From Shewanella amazonensis SB2B (lineage in GTDB: Bacteria; Pseudomonadota; Gammaproteobacteria; Enterobacterales; Shewanellaceae), in assembly GCF_000015245.1 (NCBI RefSeq), contig NC_008700.1, positions 2,796,001 through 2,860,000 on the forward strand: a stretch of 64,000 bases of DNA, in the 5' to 3' direction. Of this stretch, positions 35,101 to 42,799 are shown piece after piece. A program made the translations under genes and the position numbers. Each line of letters starts with the position of its first letter. The first letter of the stretch is position 1. Under the pieces are notes generated by a model, which was not told where the DNA came from, searched no databases, and worked only from the letters and a program-made list of their open reading frames with translations.

Positions 35101-35537
35101 CTGGCCAGTGAAGAGTGTAGTTCTGATGGGCAATTATCGAGGACCATAATTGCTCGTCGCCCCTCGGCAATTAGTCTATCTAGCATCGCCGTTGCAGATG
35201 GTTCAGGCTCGGCACCGGTATCAACGTAGACAGCTATGGTTCGGTCGAGAGCGCCCGTGCCAATCGTTTCATCAAAGAGCGCCTGCACGATTCTGGTTTT
35301 TCCTACGCCAGACAACCCTGTGATACGAACAGCCTTGTTAGTCGACCTGATTAGATCCCGCATGGGATTGATAGCATCCTCAATACTGAGATTTTGGCCC
35401 ATTCCTGACGGCAGTTTAATCGTCACTCCAGGGGCAGAAATAAGAGTATCTATGACACCTTGTGGTGGATTGCTCCAAGCCCCGTATGGCTGCCAACCTG
35501 AGTATCCCTGACCGAGCTTTCCCTTGACCCACAGCAT
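32187..35537 (-). CDS. STAND-type NTPase, large C-terminal part of a frameshifted gene
   Basis: 1116 residues from ATG 35537, but this is probably not a true start. The preceding frame carries its natural N-terminus, and the two join in sense if one base is removed (see the nuclease entry). Walker A is GLSGVGKT at residues 74-81 and Walker B is IMVLDN near 130. A winged-helix-like stretch follows (ALAIAERVEEGESLAQLSD and LEVLSSLSGYSQTQLFRTV). The rest, about 700 residues, is alpha-helical repeat of unknown type, suitable as a sensor. A PD-(D/E)XK nuclease plus STAND plus long helical tail is the build of Avs-like anti-phage proteins. I cannot assign a class. Confidence 0.75.
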   Translation of the reverse strand: MLWVKGKLGQGYSGWQPYGAWSNPPQGVIDTLISAPGVTIKLPSGMGQNLSIEDAINPMRDLIRSTNKAVRITGLSGVGKTRIVQALFDETIGTGALDRTIAVYVDTGAEPEPSATAMLDRLIAEGRRAIMVLDNCPSELHSSLASKVSATSGKVSLITVEYDIRDDKPQTTEVIHIEAVGPEVAEQLVNRRFPGIGQINARRIAVFADGNARVALAIAERVEEGESLAQLSDTQLFNRLFEQRNHPDENLREQAEILSLVYSFSVSIPKDAHCELEVLSSLSGYSQTQLFRTVSKLLDRHVVQKRGYWRAILPHAIANKLAASALNSIPIEQLRLTFEAAGRQRLLLSFAHRLGLLHDHSVAKEIVEAWLQPDGLLGRMTELNEMSARMLAYIGPVAPEALLDRIEAELTASDFKGMKPSYNSRRTTILNLLQSLAYEPNAFERCVRLLIRVADFEEESNNYDAARNRITRFFQPYLSGTHASLEQRIAIMNECLSSDVAGRRSLGFEMLSTALDGPPWSGSGMNEFGARPRDYGFYPNHYELVEWRNAFIEVAVRLGIAGNLDFEVPARQILADKFRIMWRQKGMRDKLVDAARQLHSHHPWNEGWKAVRSTIYIDYTKRKDKDGFEVLPENLVALEKELEPQDLISSILTFVLGQGHDYWALDPDFDHESTIKYGEVSKRLDAKALKLGEDFAASDHTLDELGPNLFSNNWMPYRAVFGRGLAKGALDRRVGWLLLVEQLKHQPGANRNFAVFCGFIDEIDSVDSLLAQELLDECALHPELRHVLVDLHPQREFTETDLDRCIAILDDPDIHPHMYGPILWRGSYANLPRERVLNLAQRLLSKPNGDNVVLDALSMREHGKDKTVDTLGSDFRQIGLRAAIQRILRGGQDSGGSIDHHMECVVGAALRFDGNETEKLEWMNTIFAVVDERYGYVYAFENAIETTAALMPEAFLNRVFEGTEEQQHRRQFFISHEGLHGSPLAKINVEVLLEWCRARDDSSVWASVAAGISLWSNDGELGIVTMSVSATRLLEAAPEPASILEVFAERVTPSSCSGSLADAMQVRADAIVTLVEHKSPEIAEAAKSVSAKLIERIKYEKLREQQIDEDREQRFE

Positions 35538-36036
35538 GACAAGGATGCTGGCGCAACCATTGAATCAGTTTCGAGCGATCGTAGAAATCAAGGTGAATAT
35601 TGCTACCGCAGGTGTCATCCTTCACGGCATTTCGCATCGCTGCGAGGTGGTCTTTCATCATGGTAGGAGAACAATCATCATTTAAGCTGACGATGATGTA
35701 GCTTCCCCCCTTTGAAGCCTGCTCTGAGATCGTCGCTGTTAGCACCCCGTTGGTGGTCATTTCCTTGGTGATGGCACCATTCGGCATCGAGTGTTTTTTT
35801 GCCTGCAGGATCGTATCGGCCCTTTCAAGAAATCCAGTGTTCAGCTGAGCAACAGGTATTTGAACGTGGATATCAATGCCACCATCGGGAGCATTGATTG
35901 AACCTGACCAACTAACCCATGCGGGACTATGACCATTCGCAGCCACTTCAGCCTCAGCGAGGCGAGCGAGCAACTCTTCAAGCTGAGTATCAGATAGCCT
36001 GAGTAAGTCGTCTTTCTCCATGTCAAATATTGTCAC
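35416..36036 (-). CDS. PD-(D/E)XK nuclease-like N-terminal part of the frameshifted STAND gene
   Basis: 206 residues from GTG 36036, which has AAGGTGA four bases before it. Residues 1-165 look like a restriction-endonuclease fold: Glu near 20-30, DGGIDIHVQ (Asp55), then ILQAKK with Lys80, the D-x(n)-Q-x-K form of PD-(D/E)XK. At about residue 165 (WLRQHPC) the frame leaves the sensible path. The last forty residues overlap the next frame and look random, whereas moving by one base gives WVKGKLGQGYSGWQPYG. This points to a one-base insertion, a programmed +1 shift or an assembly error. Confidence 0.65.
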   Translation of the reverse strand: MTIFDMEKDDLLRLSDTQLEELLARLAEAEVAANGHSPAWVSWSGSINAPDGGIDIHVQIPVAQLNTGFLERADTILQAKKHSMPNGAITKEMTTNGVLTATISEQASKGGSYIIVSLNDDCSPTMMKDHLAAMRNAVKDDTCGSNIHLDFYDRSKLIQWLRQHPCHAVGQGKARSGILRLAAIRGLEQSTTRCHRYSYFCPWSDD

Positions 36037-36174
36037 TATTTCACCTTTTTAGAACAACTTAGCATTAGGGAGCCATCTCATTTAATAGCAGTTAGACGCA
36101 GAGGTAAAGCGGCCATCCTTCGTTTCCATCAGCATCGTGCAAATTGCACAGGGTGTAGTGACCACTTCCCCGTT

Positions 36175-36357
36175 CCGATGCTGCCGAGGGCGTTGGGAGA
36201 AAATGGCAGCAATCGAGACATTGATGCCGAGGTAACAACAGTCGAGCAGGACGCGAGTCTGTTGTGGTGGCCATTTTCCCCAAAAGGCCGAGGGGCTGTC
36301 AGCATCGGTGGGGTGTCCTTGGGGATGCAAGGGGTATTGGACAAGCAATACCCCTTG
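36175..36357. repeat. Nested inverted repeats, candidate interspersed element
   Basis: Outer arms CCGATGCTG (36175-36183) and CAGCATCGG (36300-36308), inner arms GAAAATGGC (36199-36207) and GCCATTTTC (36270-36278), and CAACAG against CTGTTG inside. Next to it is a perfect twelve-base hairpin CAAGGGGTATTG (36328-36339, six-base loop, 36346-36357). The segment downstream to about 36420 reads like short hypothetical frames I recall as scattered copies in Shewanella genomes, but that memory is not verified here. Confidence 0.55.
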
Positions 36358-36477
36358 CCCGGAGGCGGGCTGGAAGGCCGCGACTTTTACCAAACGCAGT
36401 TTGGCCAAGTTATTGTCCAAGTGGCCTACAAAATCATCAACAAAACCCAAAGTAGGAAGCTTGATTAGAGTTCAAAT

Positions 36478-36502
36478 AAAAAAGGCGCCGAAGCGCCTTT
36501 TT
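36478..36502. terminator. Terminator of guaBA
   Basis: Stem AAAAAAGGCGC, CGAA loop, GCGCCTTTTT; T/A runs on both strands. It lies 28 bases beyond the guaA stop. Confidence 0.9.
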
Positions 36503-36530
36503 AGAGGGTTAGCCCAGATAAGCCTCAGGC

Positions 36531-38108
36531 TTATTCCCACTCGATGGTGGCAGGTGGCTTGCCGGAGATGTCATACACCACGCGGGAGATGCCGTCGACT
36601 TCGTTGATGATGCGGTTGGAAACGCGGCCAAGGAAATCATATGGCAGGTGCGCCCAGTGTGCAGTCATAAAGTCGATGGTTTCGACGGCGCGCAGCGACA
36701 CAACCCAGTCGTACTTACGGCCATCGCCCATCACGCCCACACTGCGAACCGGCAGGAACACGGTGAACGCCTGGCTGACCTTGTTGTACAGATCGGCGCG
36801 GTGCAGCTCTTCGATGAAGATGGCATCAGCGCGGCGCAAAAGGTCGCAGTACTCTTTCTTCACTTCGCCCAGTACACGCACCCCAAGGCCCGGGCCTGGG
36901 AATGGGTGGCGATAGAGCATGTCGTAAGGCAGGCCGAGTTCCAGACCAATCTTACGTACTTCGTCTTTGAAGAGTTCCCGCAGTGGCTCAACCAAGCCCA
37001 GCTCCATGTCATCCGGCAGACCGCCCACGTTGTGATGTGACTTGATCACATGGGCCTTGCCGGTGGCGCTGCCTGCAGATTCAATCACGTCAGGGTAAAT
37101 GGTGCCCTGAGCCAGCCACTTGGCGTTAACACACTTGGAGGCTTCTTCGTCGAAGATTTCCACGAATACGCGGCCAATGATCTTACGCTTGGCTTCTGGG
37201 TCGTTTTCGCCCTTGAGCGCTTCGAGGAAGCGGTTTTCGGCATCCACGTGGACGATGTTGAGACCAAAGTGGTCACCGAACATTTCCAGTACCTGCTTGG
37301 CTTCATTGAGACGCAAAAGGCCGTTGTCAACGAACACACAGGTCAGGCGCTCGCCGATGGCACGGTGCAGCAGCATGGCAGTCACGGATGAATCCACACC
37401 GCCTGAGAGGCCGAGGATCACTTCATCGTCACCCACCTGGGCTTTGATGCGCTCAACGGCGTCTTCGATGATGGAGGCTGGCTGCCATTTGTTGTCACAG
37501 CCACAGATGTCCATCACAAAGTGTTCGAGCATGCGCTTGCCCTGACGGGTGTGGGTCACTTCAGGGTGGAACTGTACGCCGTAAAACTTCTTGTCTTCGT
37601 TGGCCATCACGGCAAACGGACAGGTTTCAGTCTTGGCAACGGCCACAAAGCCTTCAGGAATGGCAGACACCTTGTCGCCGTGGCTCATCCATACGTCCAG
37701 CACTGGCTTGCCGGCATCAGAGATACCGTCTTCGATATGACGCAGCAGTGCGCTGTCGGTGAGTACTTCCACCTGGGCATAACCGAACTCACGCTCGCCA
37801 ACACCCTGAATAACCTTACCGCCCAGCTGCTCGCTCATGGTCTGCATGCCGTAGCAAATCCCCAGCACAGGCACACCGGCGTCGAACACGTACTCGGGAG
37901 CGCGGGGAGAGTTATCTTCGGTTACCGACTCGGGACCACCGGCCAGAACAATACCGTTAGGGGCAAATTCACGGATTTGCGCTTCGGTCACATCCCAGGC
38001 CCAGAGTTCGCAGTACACGCCGATTTCACGAATACGGCGGGCGATCAGCTGAGTGTACTGAGAGCCGAAATCCAGAATAAGTATCTTGTGCTCATGAATG
38101 TTGCTCAT
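36531..38108 (-). CDS. guaA: GMP synthase (glutamine-hydrolysing)
   Basis: 525 residues, as in E. coli. It amidates XMP to GMP. The class I glutaminase (1-200) has its Cys in LGICYGMQT near residue 86 and His in FHPEVTHT. The ATP pyrophosphatase P-loop is LSGGVDSSV near 235. The C-terminal dimerisation domain ends KPPATIEWE. It lies 97 bases after guaB on the same strand, an expected guaBA operon ending at the hairpin 36478-36502. Confidence 0.98.
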   Translation of the reverse strand: MSNIHEHKILILDFGSQYTQLIARRIREIGVYCELWAWDVTEAQIREFAPNGIVLAGGPESVTEDNSPRAPEYVFDAGVPVLGICYGMQTMSEQLGGKVIQGVGEREFGYAQVEVLTDSALLRHIEDGISDAGKPVLDVWMSHGDKVSAIPEGFVAVAKTETCPFAVMANEDKKFYGVQFHPEVTHTRQGKRMLEHFVMDICGCDNKWQPASIIEDAVERIKAQVGDDEVILGLSGGVDSSVTAMLLHRAIGERLTCVFVDNGLLRLNEAKQVLEMFGDHFGLNIVHVDAENRFLEALKGENDPEAKRKIIGRVFVEIFDEEASKCVNAKWLAQGTIYPDVIESAGSATGKAHVIKSHHNVGGLPDDMELGLVEPLRELFKDEVRKIGLELGLPYDMLYRHPFPGPGLGVRVLGEVKKEYCDLLRRADAIFIEELHRADLYNKVSQAFTVFLPVRSVGVMGDGRKYDWVVSLRAVETIDFMTAHWAHLPYDFLGRVSNRIINEVDGISRVVYDISGKPPATIEWE

Positions 38109-38205
38109 GGAAAACCTTTATCTCATTTGGCATTTATCTTATTCCGGTGCAGAAGAGCACCGGACATCAGGTACAGCAAGGGCGACACGCAGCCGCCCTT
38201 TTCAA

Positions 38206-39672
38206 TCAGCCGCCGGTACGGTAGTTCGGGGCTTCTTTGGTGATGGTCACATCGTGCACGTGGGACTCGCCCATACCGGCAGAGGTCACCTTCACGAACT
38301 GGGCCTTCTCACCCAATTCTTTGATGGTGGCGCAGCCGGTGAGGCCCATACAGGAGCGCAGGCCGCCCATGTGCTGGTGAATGATTTCCTTGAGCTTGCC
38401 CTTGTATGGCACACGACCTTCGATACCCTCGGGCACCAGCTTGTCGGCGGCGTTATCGCTCTGGAAGTAACGGTCGGATGAACCCTGGCTCATGGCGCCA
38501 AGGGAACCCATGCCGCGGTAAGACTTGTAAGCGCGGCCCTGATACAGCTCGGTTTCACCCGGGGCTTCGTCGGTACCGGCAAACATGGAGCCGGCCATAA
38601 TGCACGATGCACCGGCAGCCAGCGCCTTGGCAAGGTCACCGGAGAAGCGGATACCGCCGTCGGCAATCACGGGTACATTCAGGTGCTTAACGGCAGCTGC
38701 GGCATCGGACACGGCTGTGATTTGTGGTACGCCCACACCGGTAACGATACGGGTGGTACAGATAGAGCCGGGGCCGATACCCACTTTCACTGCGTTTACA
38801 CCGGCTTCAACCAGCGCCAGTGCGCCTTCAGCTGTGGCCACGTTACCACCGATAATTTGCAAGTCTGGATACTTGGCGCGGGTGTCGCGGATACGCTGCA
38901 ACACGCCTTCGGAGTGACCATGGGATGAGTCGATAAGCAGTACGTCCACACCGGCTTTCACCAGGGCATCAACACGCTCTTCGTTGCCAGCACCGGCACC
39001 TACAGCGGCGCCCACACGCAGGCGACCCAGCTCGTCTTTACAGGCGTTTGGCTTACGTTCAGCTTTTTCGAAGTCTTTAACAGTGATAAGACCTTTAAGG
39101 CAGAAGCTGTCGTCTACTACCAGTACCTTTTCGATACGGTTGGTGTGCATCAGCTTTTGCACGTCTTCCAGCTTAGTGCCTTCAGGAACCGTCACCAGAC
39201 GTTCTTTCGGGGTCATCACTTCCTGCACGGTTTTGGACCAGTCGGTCACAAAGCGTACGTCACGGCCAGTGATGATGCCTACCAGCTCGTTGGCTTCGTT
39301 CACCACGGGGTAACCGGCAAAGCCGTTACGCTCGGTGAGCTTACGCAGCTCAGCCAAGGTGGTGCCCGGAGTTACAGTCACAGGGTCCTGTACCACACCG
39401 GCTTCGTAGATTTTAACCTTGCGGACTTCTTCAGCCTGGGCCTCGATGCTCATGTTTTTATGAATAAAGCCCAAACCACCTTCCTGAGCCATGGCAATTG
39501 CCAAACGGGCTTCAGTGACGGTATCCATGGCGGCAGACACCAGAGGAATGTTGAGCTCGATTTTTTGAGTCAGTCGAGTCTTGAGGATTGCGGTATTAGG
39601 GAGGACGGTTGAGTGCGCAGGGACCAGTAACACATCGTCAAAAGTCAGCGCTTCTTTGATTAAACGTAGCAT
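38206..39672 (-). CDS. guaB: IMP dehydrogenase
   Basis: 488 residues, as in E. coli. It oxidises IMP to XMP with NAD. Barrel start EALTFDDVLLVPAHS, then a CBS pair at about residues 93-205 that can sense adenine nucleotides. The catalytic loop Cys is in GSICTTRIVTGVGVPQ near 305, and the flap and end read YRGMGSLGAM and RSCMGLTGC. First gene of the guaBA unit, divergent from xseA. Confidence 0.98.
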   Translation of the reverse strand: MLRLIKEALTFDDVLLVPAHSTVLPNTAILKTRLTQKIELNIPLVSAAMDTVTEARLAIAMAQEGGLGFIHKNMSIEAQAEEVRKVKIYEAGVVQDPVTVTPGTTLAELRKLTERNGFAGYPVVNEANELVGIITGRDVRFVTDWSKTVQEVMTPKERLVTVPEGTKLEDVQKLMHTNRIEKVLVVDDSFCLKGLITVKDFEKAERKPNACKDELGRLRVGAAVGAGAGNEERVDALVKAGVDVLLIDSSHGHSEGVLQRIRDTRAKYPDLQIIGGNVATAEGALALVEAGVNAVKVGIGPGSICTTRIVTGVGVPQITAVSDAAAAVKHLNVPVIADGGIRFSGDLAKALAAGASCIMAGSMFAGTDEAPGETELYQGRAYKSYRGMGSLGAMSQGSSDRYFQSDNAADKLVPEGIEGRVPYKGKLKEIIHQHMGGLRSCMGLTGCATIKELGEKAQFVKVTSAGMGESHVHDVTITKEAPNYRTGG

Positions 39673-39723
39673 TGCAACATCTCCCCTTGGGTAGGATAAG
39701 TAGAGGTGAAATATTGCGGCGGC

Positions 39724-39752
39724 ATTATACCTTGCAAGTGAGGGTCGGTAAA
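39724..39752 (-). promoter_or_regulatory. guaB promoter
   Basis: On the minus strand TTTACC, 17 bases, then TATAAT, about 50 bases before the guaB ATG. The -10 is perfect and the -35 matches four of six. Confidence 0.7.
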
Positions 39753-39792
39753 TGCAAAATTGTGAAAAATTACCATTTGCCCGGAATTTTCA

Positions 39793-41136
39793 ATGCAAGT
39801 CCCTAAAAATGATGTTTATACCGTGTCCCGCCTCAACGGCGAAGTACGGCAACTTCTGGAGGGACAGTTGGGGCGGATTTGGCTGACCGGCGAGATCTCC
39901 AATTTCTCTTCTCCTTCATCCGGCCACTGGTACCTCACCCTCAAAGACAGCCATTCGCAGCTGCGCTGTGCCATGTTCAAGGGGCGTAACACCACAGTGG
40001 CATTCAAGCCCATCAACGGCCAGCAGGTGTTGGTGCGTGGCAGTATCAGCGTGTATGAACCCAGAGGCGACTATCAGCTGCTGATTGAAGCCATGTTCCC
40101 CGCTGGGGATGGCTTGCTGGCGGCCCAGTTTGAAGCCCTGAAGATGAAACTTGCCGCCGAAGGTTTGTTTGCCCAGGACACCAAGCGGCCGCTGCCCGAG
40201 TCAATTCAGCGCATTGGGGTTATCACCTCCCCAACAGGCGCGGCCATCCGCGATGTGCTCCATGTGCTGAAAAGACGTGACCCAAGCGTGGAGGTAGTAA
40301 TTTACCCCACGGCAGTTCAGGGCACCGGCGCCGACAAAGACATCATTCGTGCCATCGAGCTTGCCAACCAGAGGCTTGAAGTGGATGTGCTCCTGCTCAC
40401 CCGGGGAGGCGGGAGCCTCGAAGACCTCTGGTGCTTCAACAGCGAAGCCCTTGCTCACGCCATCTACAACAGCACCCTGACCATAGTGAGCGCGGTGGGC
40501 CATGAGGTAGATACCAGCATTGCCGACTTTGTCGCCGATGTCAGAGCACCGACGCCTTCTGCGGGCGCCGAGCTGCTGTCGGGAGACCAAAGCCACAAGC
40601 AGCAAAAACTCGCCGGTGCCCTTGCCAGACTGACCCAGGGCTGGCGCCATTACGCCCTTAAACGTCATTCCGGTCTGATTTCACTGCAATCCCGGCTCGA
40701 CCGGCAAGATCCTAAACGCCAGTTACAGCAGCAGTCCCAGCGCCTCGATGAGTTGGAACTGCGGCTGACATCCAGTATTCAGAGACGCCTATCGTCCCAC
40801 ACGCTTACCACAGAGCGGTTAAAGGCAAGGCTCGAACGCCACTCACCGGCCCAGCGCTTGATGATGGAACAGCAGCGGCTCACTTACCTCGATGAAAGAC
40901 TCAAGGGCGCCATGGAAGACAGGCTGGAAGATGCGCAAACACACCTTGGGGGGCTCAGCCACTCACTCGCCAGCGTGTCTCCACTGGCGACCTTAAGCCG
41001 CGGCTACTCCATCACCCGAGACGCTGGTGGCAGGGTACTGACTCAGGCGAGCAGCATGAAAACCGGCGATACCATAGAGACTCAACTGGAACAGGGTTCA
41101 CTTTTGGCCCGCGTCATTGAGATCAAGCCGGAGTAA
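39793..41136 (+). CDS. xseA: Exodeoxyribonuclease VII large subunit
   Basis: 447 residues. The N-terminal OB-fold ([27 protein letters not shown], quoted in part, with [10 protein letters not shown]) leads to the catalytic domain with [13 protein letters not shown] and [14 protein letters not shown] long coiled-coil region at 265-400 binds XseB subunits, and the tail ends [12 protein letters not shown]. The enzyme degrades single-stranded DNA from both ends. It is divergent from guaB, an order shared with E. coli. A strong terminator separates it from der. Confidence 0.97.
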
Positions 41137-41184
41137 CACAATCCAAAGCCGGGGAGTAAAGATTTTCATGCCCGCGAAGAGCAT

Positions 41185-41214
41185 AAAAAAGCCAGGCATA
41201 TGCCCGGCTTTTTT
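41185..41214. terminator. Bidirectional terminator between xseA and der
   Basis: AAAAAAGCC and GGCATATGCC-centred stem with TTTTTT on both strands. Confidence 0.88.
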
Positions 41215-41252
41215 ATTGACGCTTCAGTCCGACTGGTTGCCAACAGGCAACA

Positions 41253-42719
41253 TCAGGCTTTCTTGCTCTTGATATGGCTCATCATCCGCTTACGGCGACG
41301 CTCCTGGCTCAGAGTCAGTTTTTCCTTACGGCCTTCGAACGGGTTATCACCCTCATGGAAGCGCAGCTGGATTGGGGTACCCACAACCTTAAGCGCGCGA
41401 CGATAGTAGTTCATCATGTAACGCTTGTAAGAATCCGGCAGTCGGCTTACCTGGTTGCCGTGTACTACCACGATAGGCGGATTGTAGCCTCCCACGTGGG
41501 CGTATTTGAGCTTCACGCGGCGACCATTCACCATCGGCGGTTGGTGATCGTCCTGCGCCATCTGCATGATACGGGTCAGCATGGAAGTGCTCACACGGCG
41601 GGTCGCACTGTCGTAGGCCTCTTCGATAGACTCAAACAAGTGACCAACGCCTGTACCATGGAGCGCAGAAATAAAGTGGATACGGGCAAAGTCGATAAAG
41701 CCCAGACGACGGTCGAGCTCGGTTTTCACCCTGTCTTTGACGTCTTGATCCAAACCATCCCACTTGTTGACTGCAAGTACCAGAGCGCGGCCTGAGTTGA
41801 GCACAAAGCCCAGGAGTCCCAGATCCTGCTCGGCAATGCCTTCATGGGCATCGATAACCAGCAGCACGACGTTGGAGTCTTCCACGGCCTTGAGTGTCTT
41901 GATAACAGAGAACTTTTCAATCACTTCATGCACGCGGGCACGACGACGCACACCGGCAGTATCGATAAGCACATAGTTACGGCCGTCACGCTCCATGGGG
42001 ATGTATACCGAGTCACGGGTCGTGCCGGGCTGGTCGTATACCACAACCCGCTCTTCACCCAAAATACGGTTGGTCAGGGTGGACTTGCCCACATTGGGCT
42101 TACCGATAATGGCCAACTTAATGGGCTGCTCCGCCAGACGTTGCTGTTCGGCTTCGGCTTCTTCTTCGGTGTAGTTGCGCTCATCTGTCACCACTTCGCC
42201 GTCGTCGTCACGGACCAGTCCCATGGCTTCGGCAAAAGGCGCCAGAGCATATTCCACCAAGCCAGTTACACCACGGCCCTGTGCGGCGGCCATCTGGTAC
42301 ACCTCGCCCAGACCCAGCTGCCAAAATTCGCCACAGGCAGAGTCGGCATCGATGCCATCCACCTTGTTGGCCACTACGAAAGTGATTTTATCGCGGCTGC
42401 GCAGGTGCTGGGCAATGGCCAGGTCAGCGGCAGTCAGACCGGCGCGGGCGTCGGTCATAAACAGCACCACATCGGCTTCTTCGATGGCCGCCAATGACTG
42501 CTCGGCCATCTTGGTCTCGATGCCTTCTTCGGTGCCGTCGATACCGCCGGTATCCACCACGATAAATTCATAGCCAGACAGATGAGCCCGGCCGTATTTG
42601 CGGTCACGGGTCAGCCCCGGATAATCCGCCACCAAGGCATCCCGGGTTCTCGTGAGTCGGTTAAACAGGGTCGATTTGCCCACGTTGGGGCGACCCACCA
42701 GGGCCACTACAGGGATCAT
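41253..42719 (-). CDS. der: Ribosome-assembly GTPase Der (EngA)
   Basis: 488 residues with two tandem G domains, each with GxPNVGKST (ALVGRPNVGKST near residue 6 and IIGKPNVGKST near 210). G3 is DTGGI and DTAGVR, and G4 is NKVD and NKWD. A KH-like domain ends the chain, with a basic tail. It helps 50S maturation. Last gene of the rlmN-to-der run; a hairpin in the 80 bases before it suggests partial uncoupling from bamB. Confidence 0.97.
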   Translation of the reverse strand: MIPVVALVGRPNVGKSTLFNRLTRTRDALVADYPGLTRDRKYGRAHLSGYEFIVVDTGGIDGTEEGIETKMAEQSLAAIEEADVVLFMTDARAGLTAADLAIAQHLRSRDKITFVVANKVDGIDADSACGEFWQLGLGEVYQMAAAQGRGVTGLVEYALAPFAEAMGLVRDDDGEVVTDERNYTEEEAEAEQQRLAEQPIKLAIIGKPNVGKSTLTNRILGEERVVVYDQPGTTRDSVYIPMERDGRNYVLIDTAGVRRRARVHEVIEKFSVIKTLKAVEDSNVVLLVIDAHEGIAEQDLGLLGFVLNSGRALVLAVNKWDGLDQDVKDRVKTELDRRLGFIDFARIHFISALHGTGVGHLFESIEEAYDSATRRVSTSMLTRIMQMAQDDHQPPMVNGRRVKLKYAHVGGYNPPIVVVHGNQVSRLPDSYKRYMMNYYRRALKVVGTPIQLRFHEGDNPFEGRKEKLTLSQERRRKRMMSHIKSKKA

Positions 42720-42748
42720 GCTTTTGCCTCTATAACAATCTTTTCAAT

Positions 42749-42779
42749 AAAAAGCCCCCGGAACACACTTCCAGGGGCT
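42749..42779 (-). terminator. Hairpin between bamB and der
   Basis: On the minus strand AGCCCC-t-GGAA, GTGTG loop, TTCC-g-GGGGCT, then TTTTTATTG. It would cut transcription between bamB and der or act as an attenuator. Confidence 0.75.
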
Positions 42780-42799
42780 TGGCAAGGTTAAACCTTGAC

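Larger units (their letters stand above)
36037..36530. other. Gene-free gap with a structured element
   Basis: About 490 bases between the nuclease-STAND gene and guaA. It holds the nested inverted repeats listed at 36160-36370 and the guaA terminator. Several short frames exist on both strands, but they have no ribosome sites and are a by-product of the repeat's GC-rich arms. Confidence 0.6.

Noticed and set aside
36082..36607. Several 60-120 codon frames on both strands of the gap before guaA
   Set aside because: They coincide with inverted-repeat arms, have no start signals and mirror one another; treated as a repeat element.
36544..40668. Antisense frames over guaA, guaB and xseA
   Set aside because: Shadow frames of strongly biased housekeeping genes.
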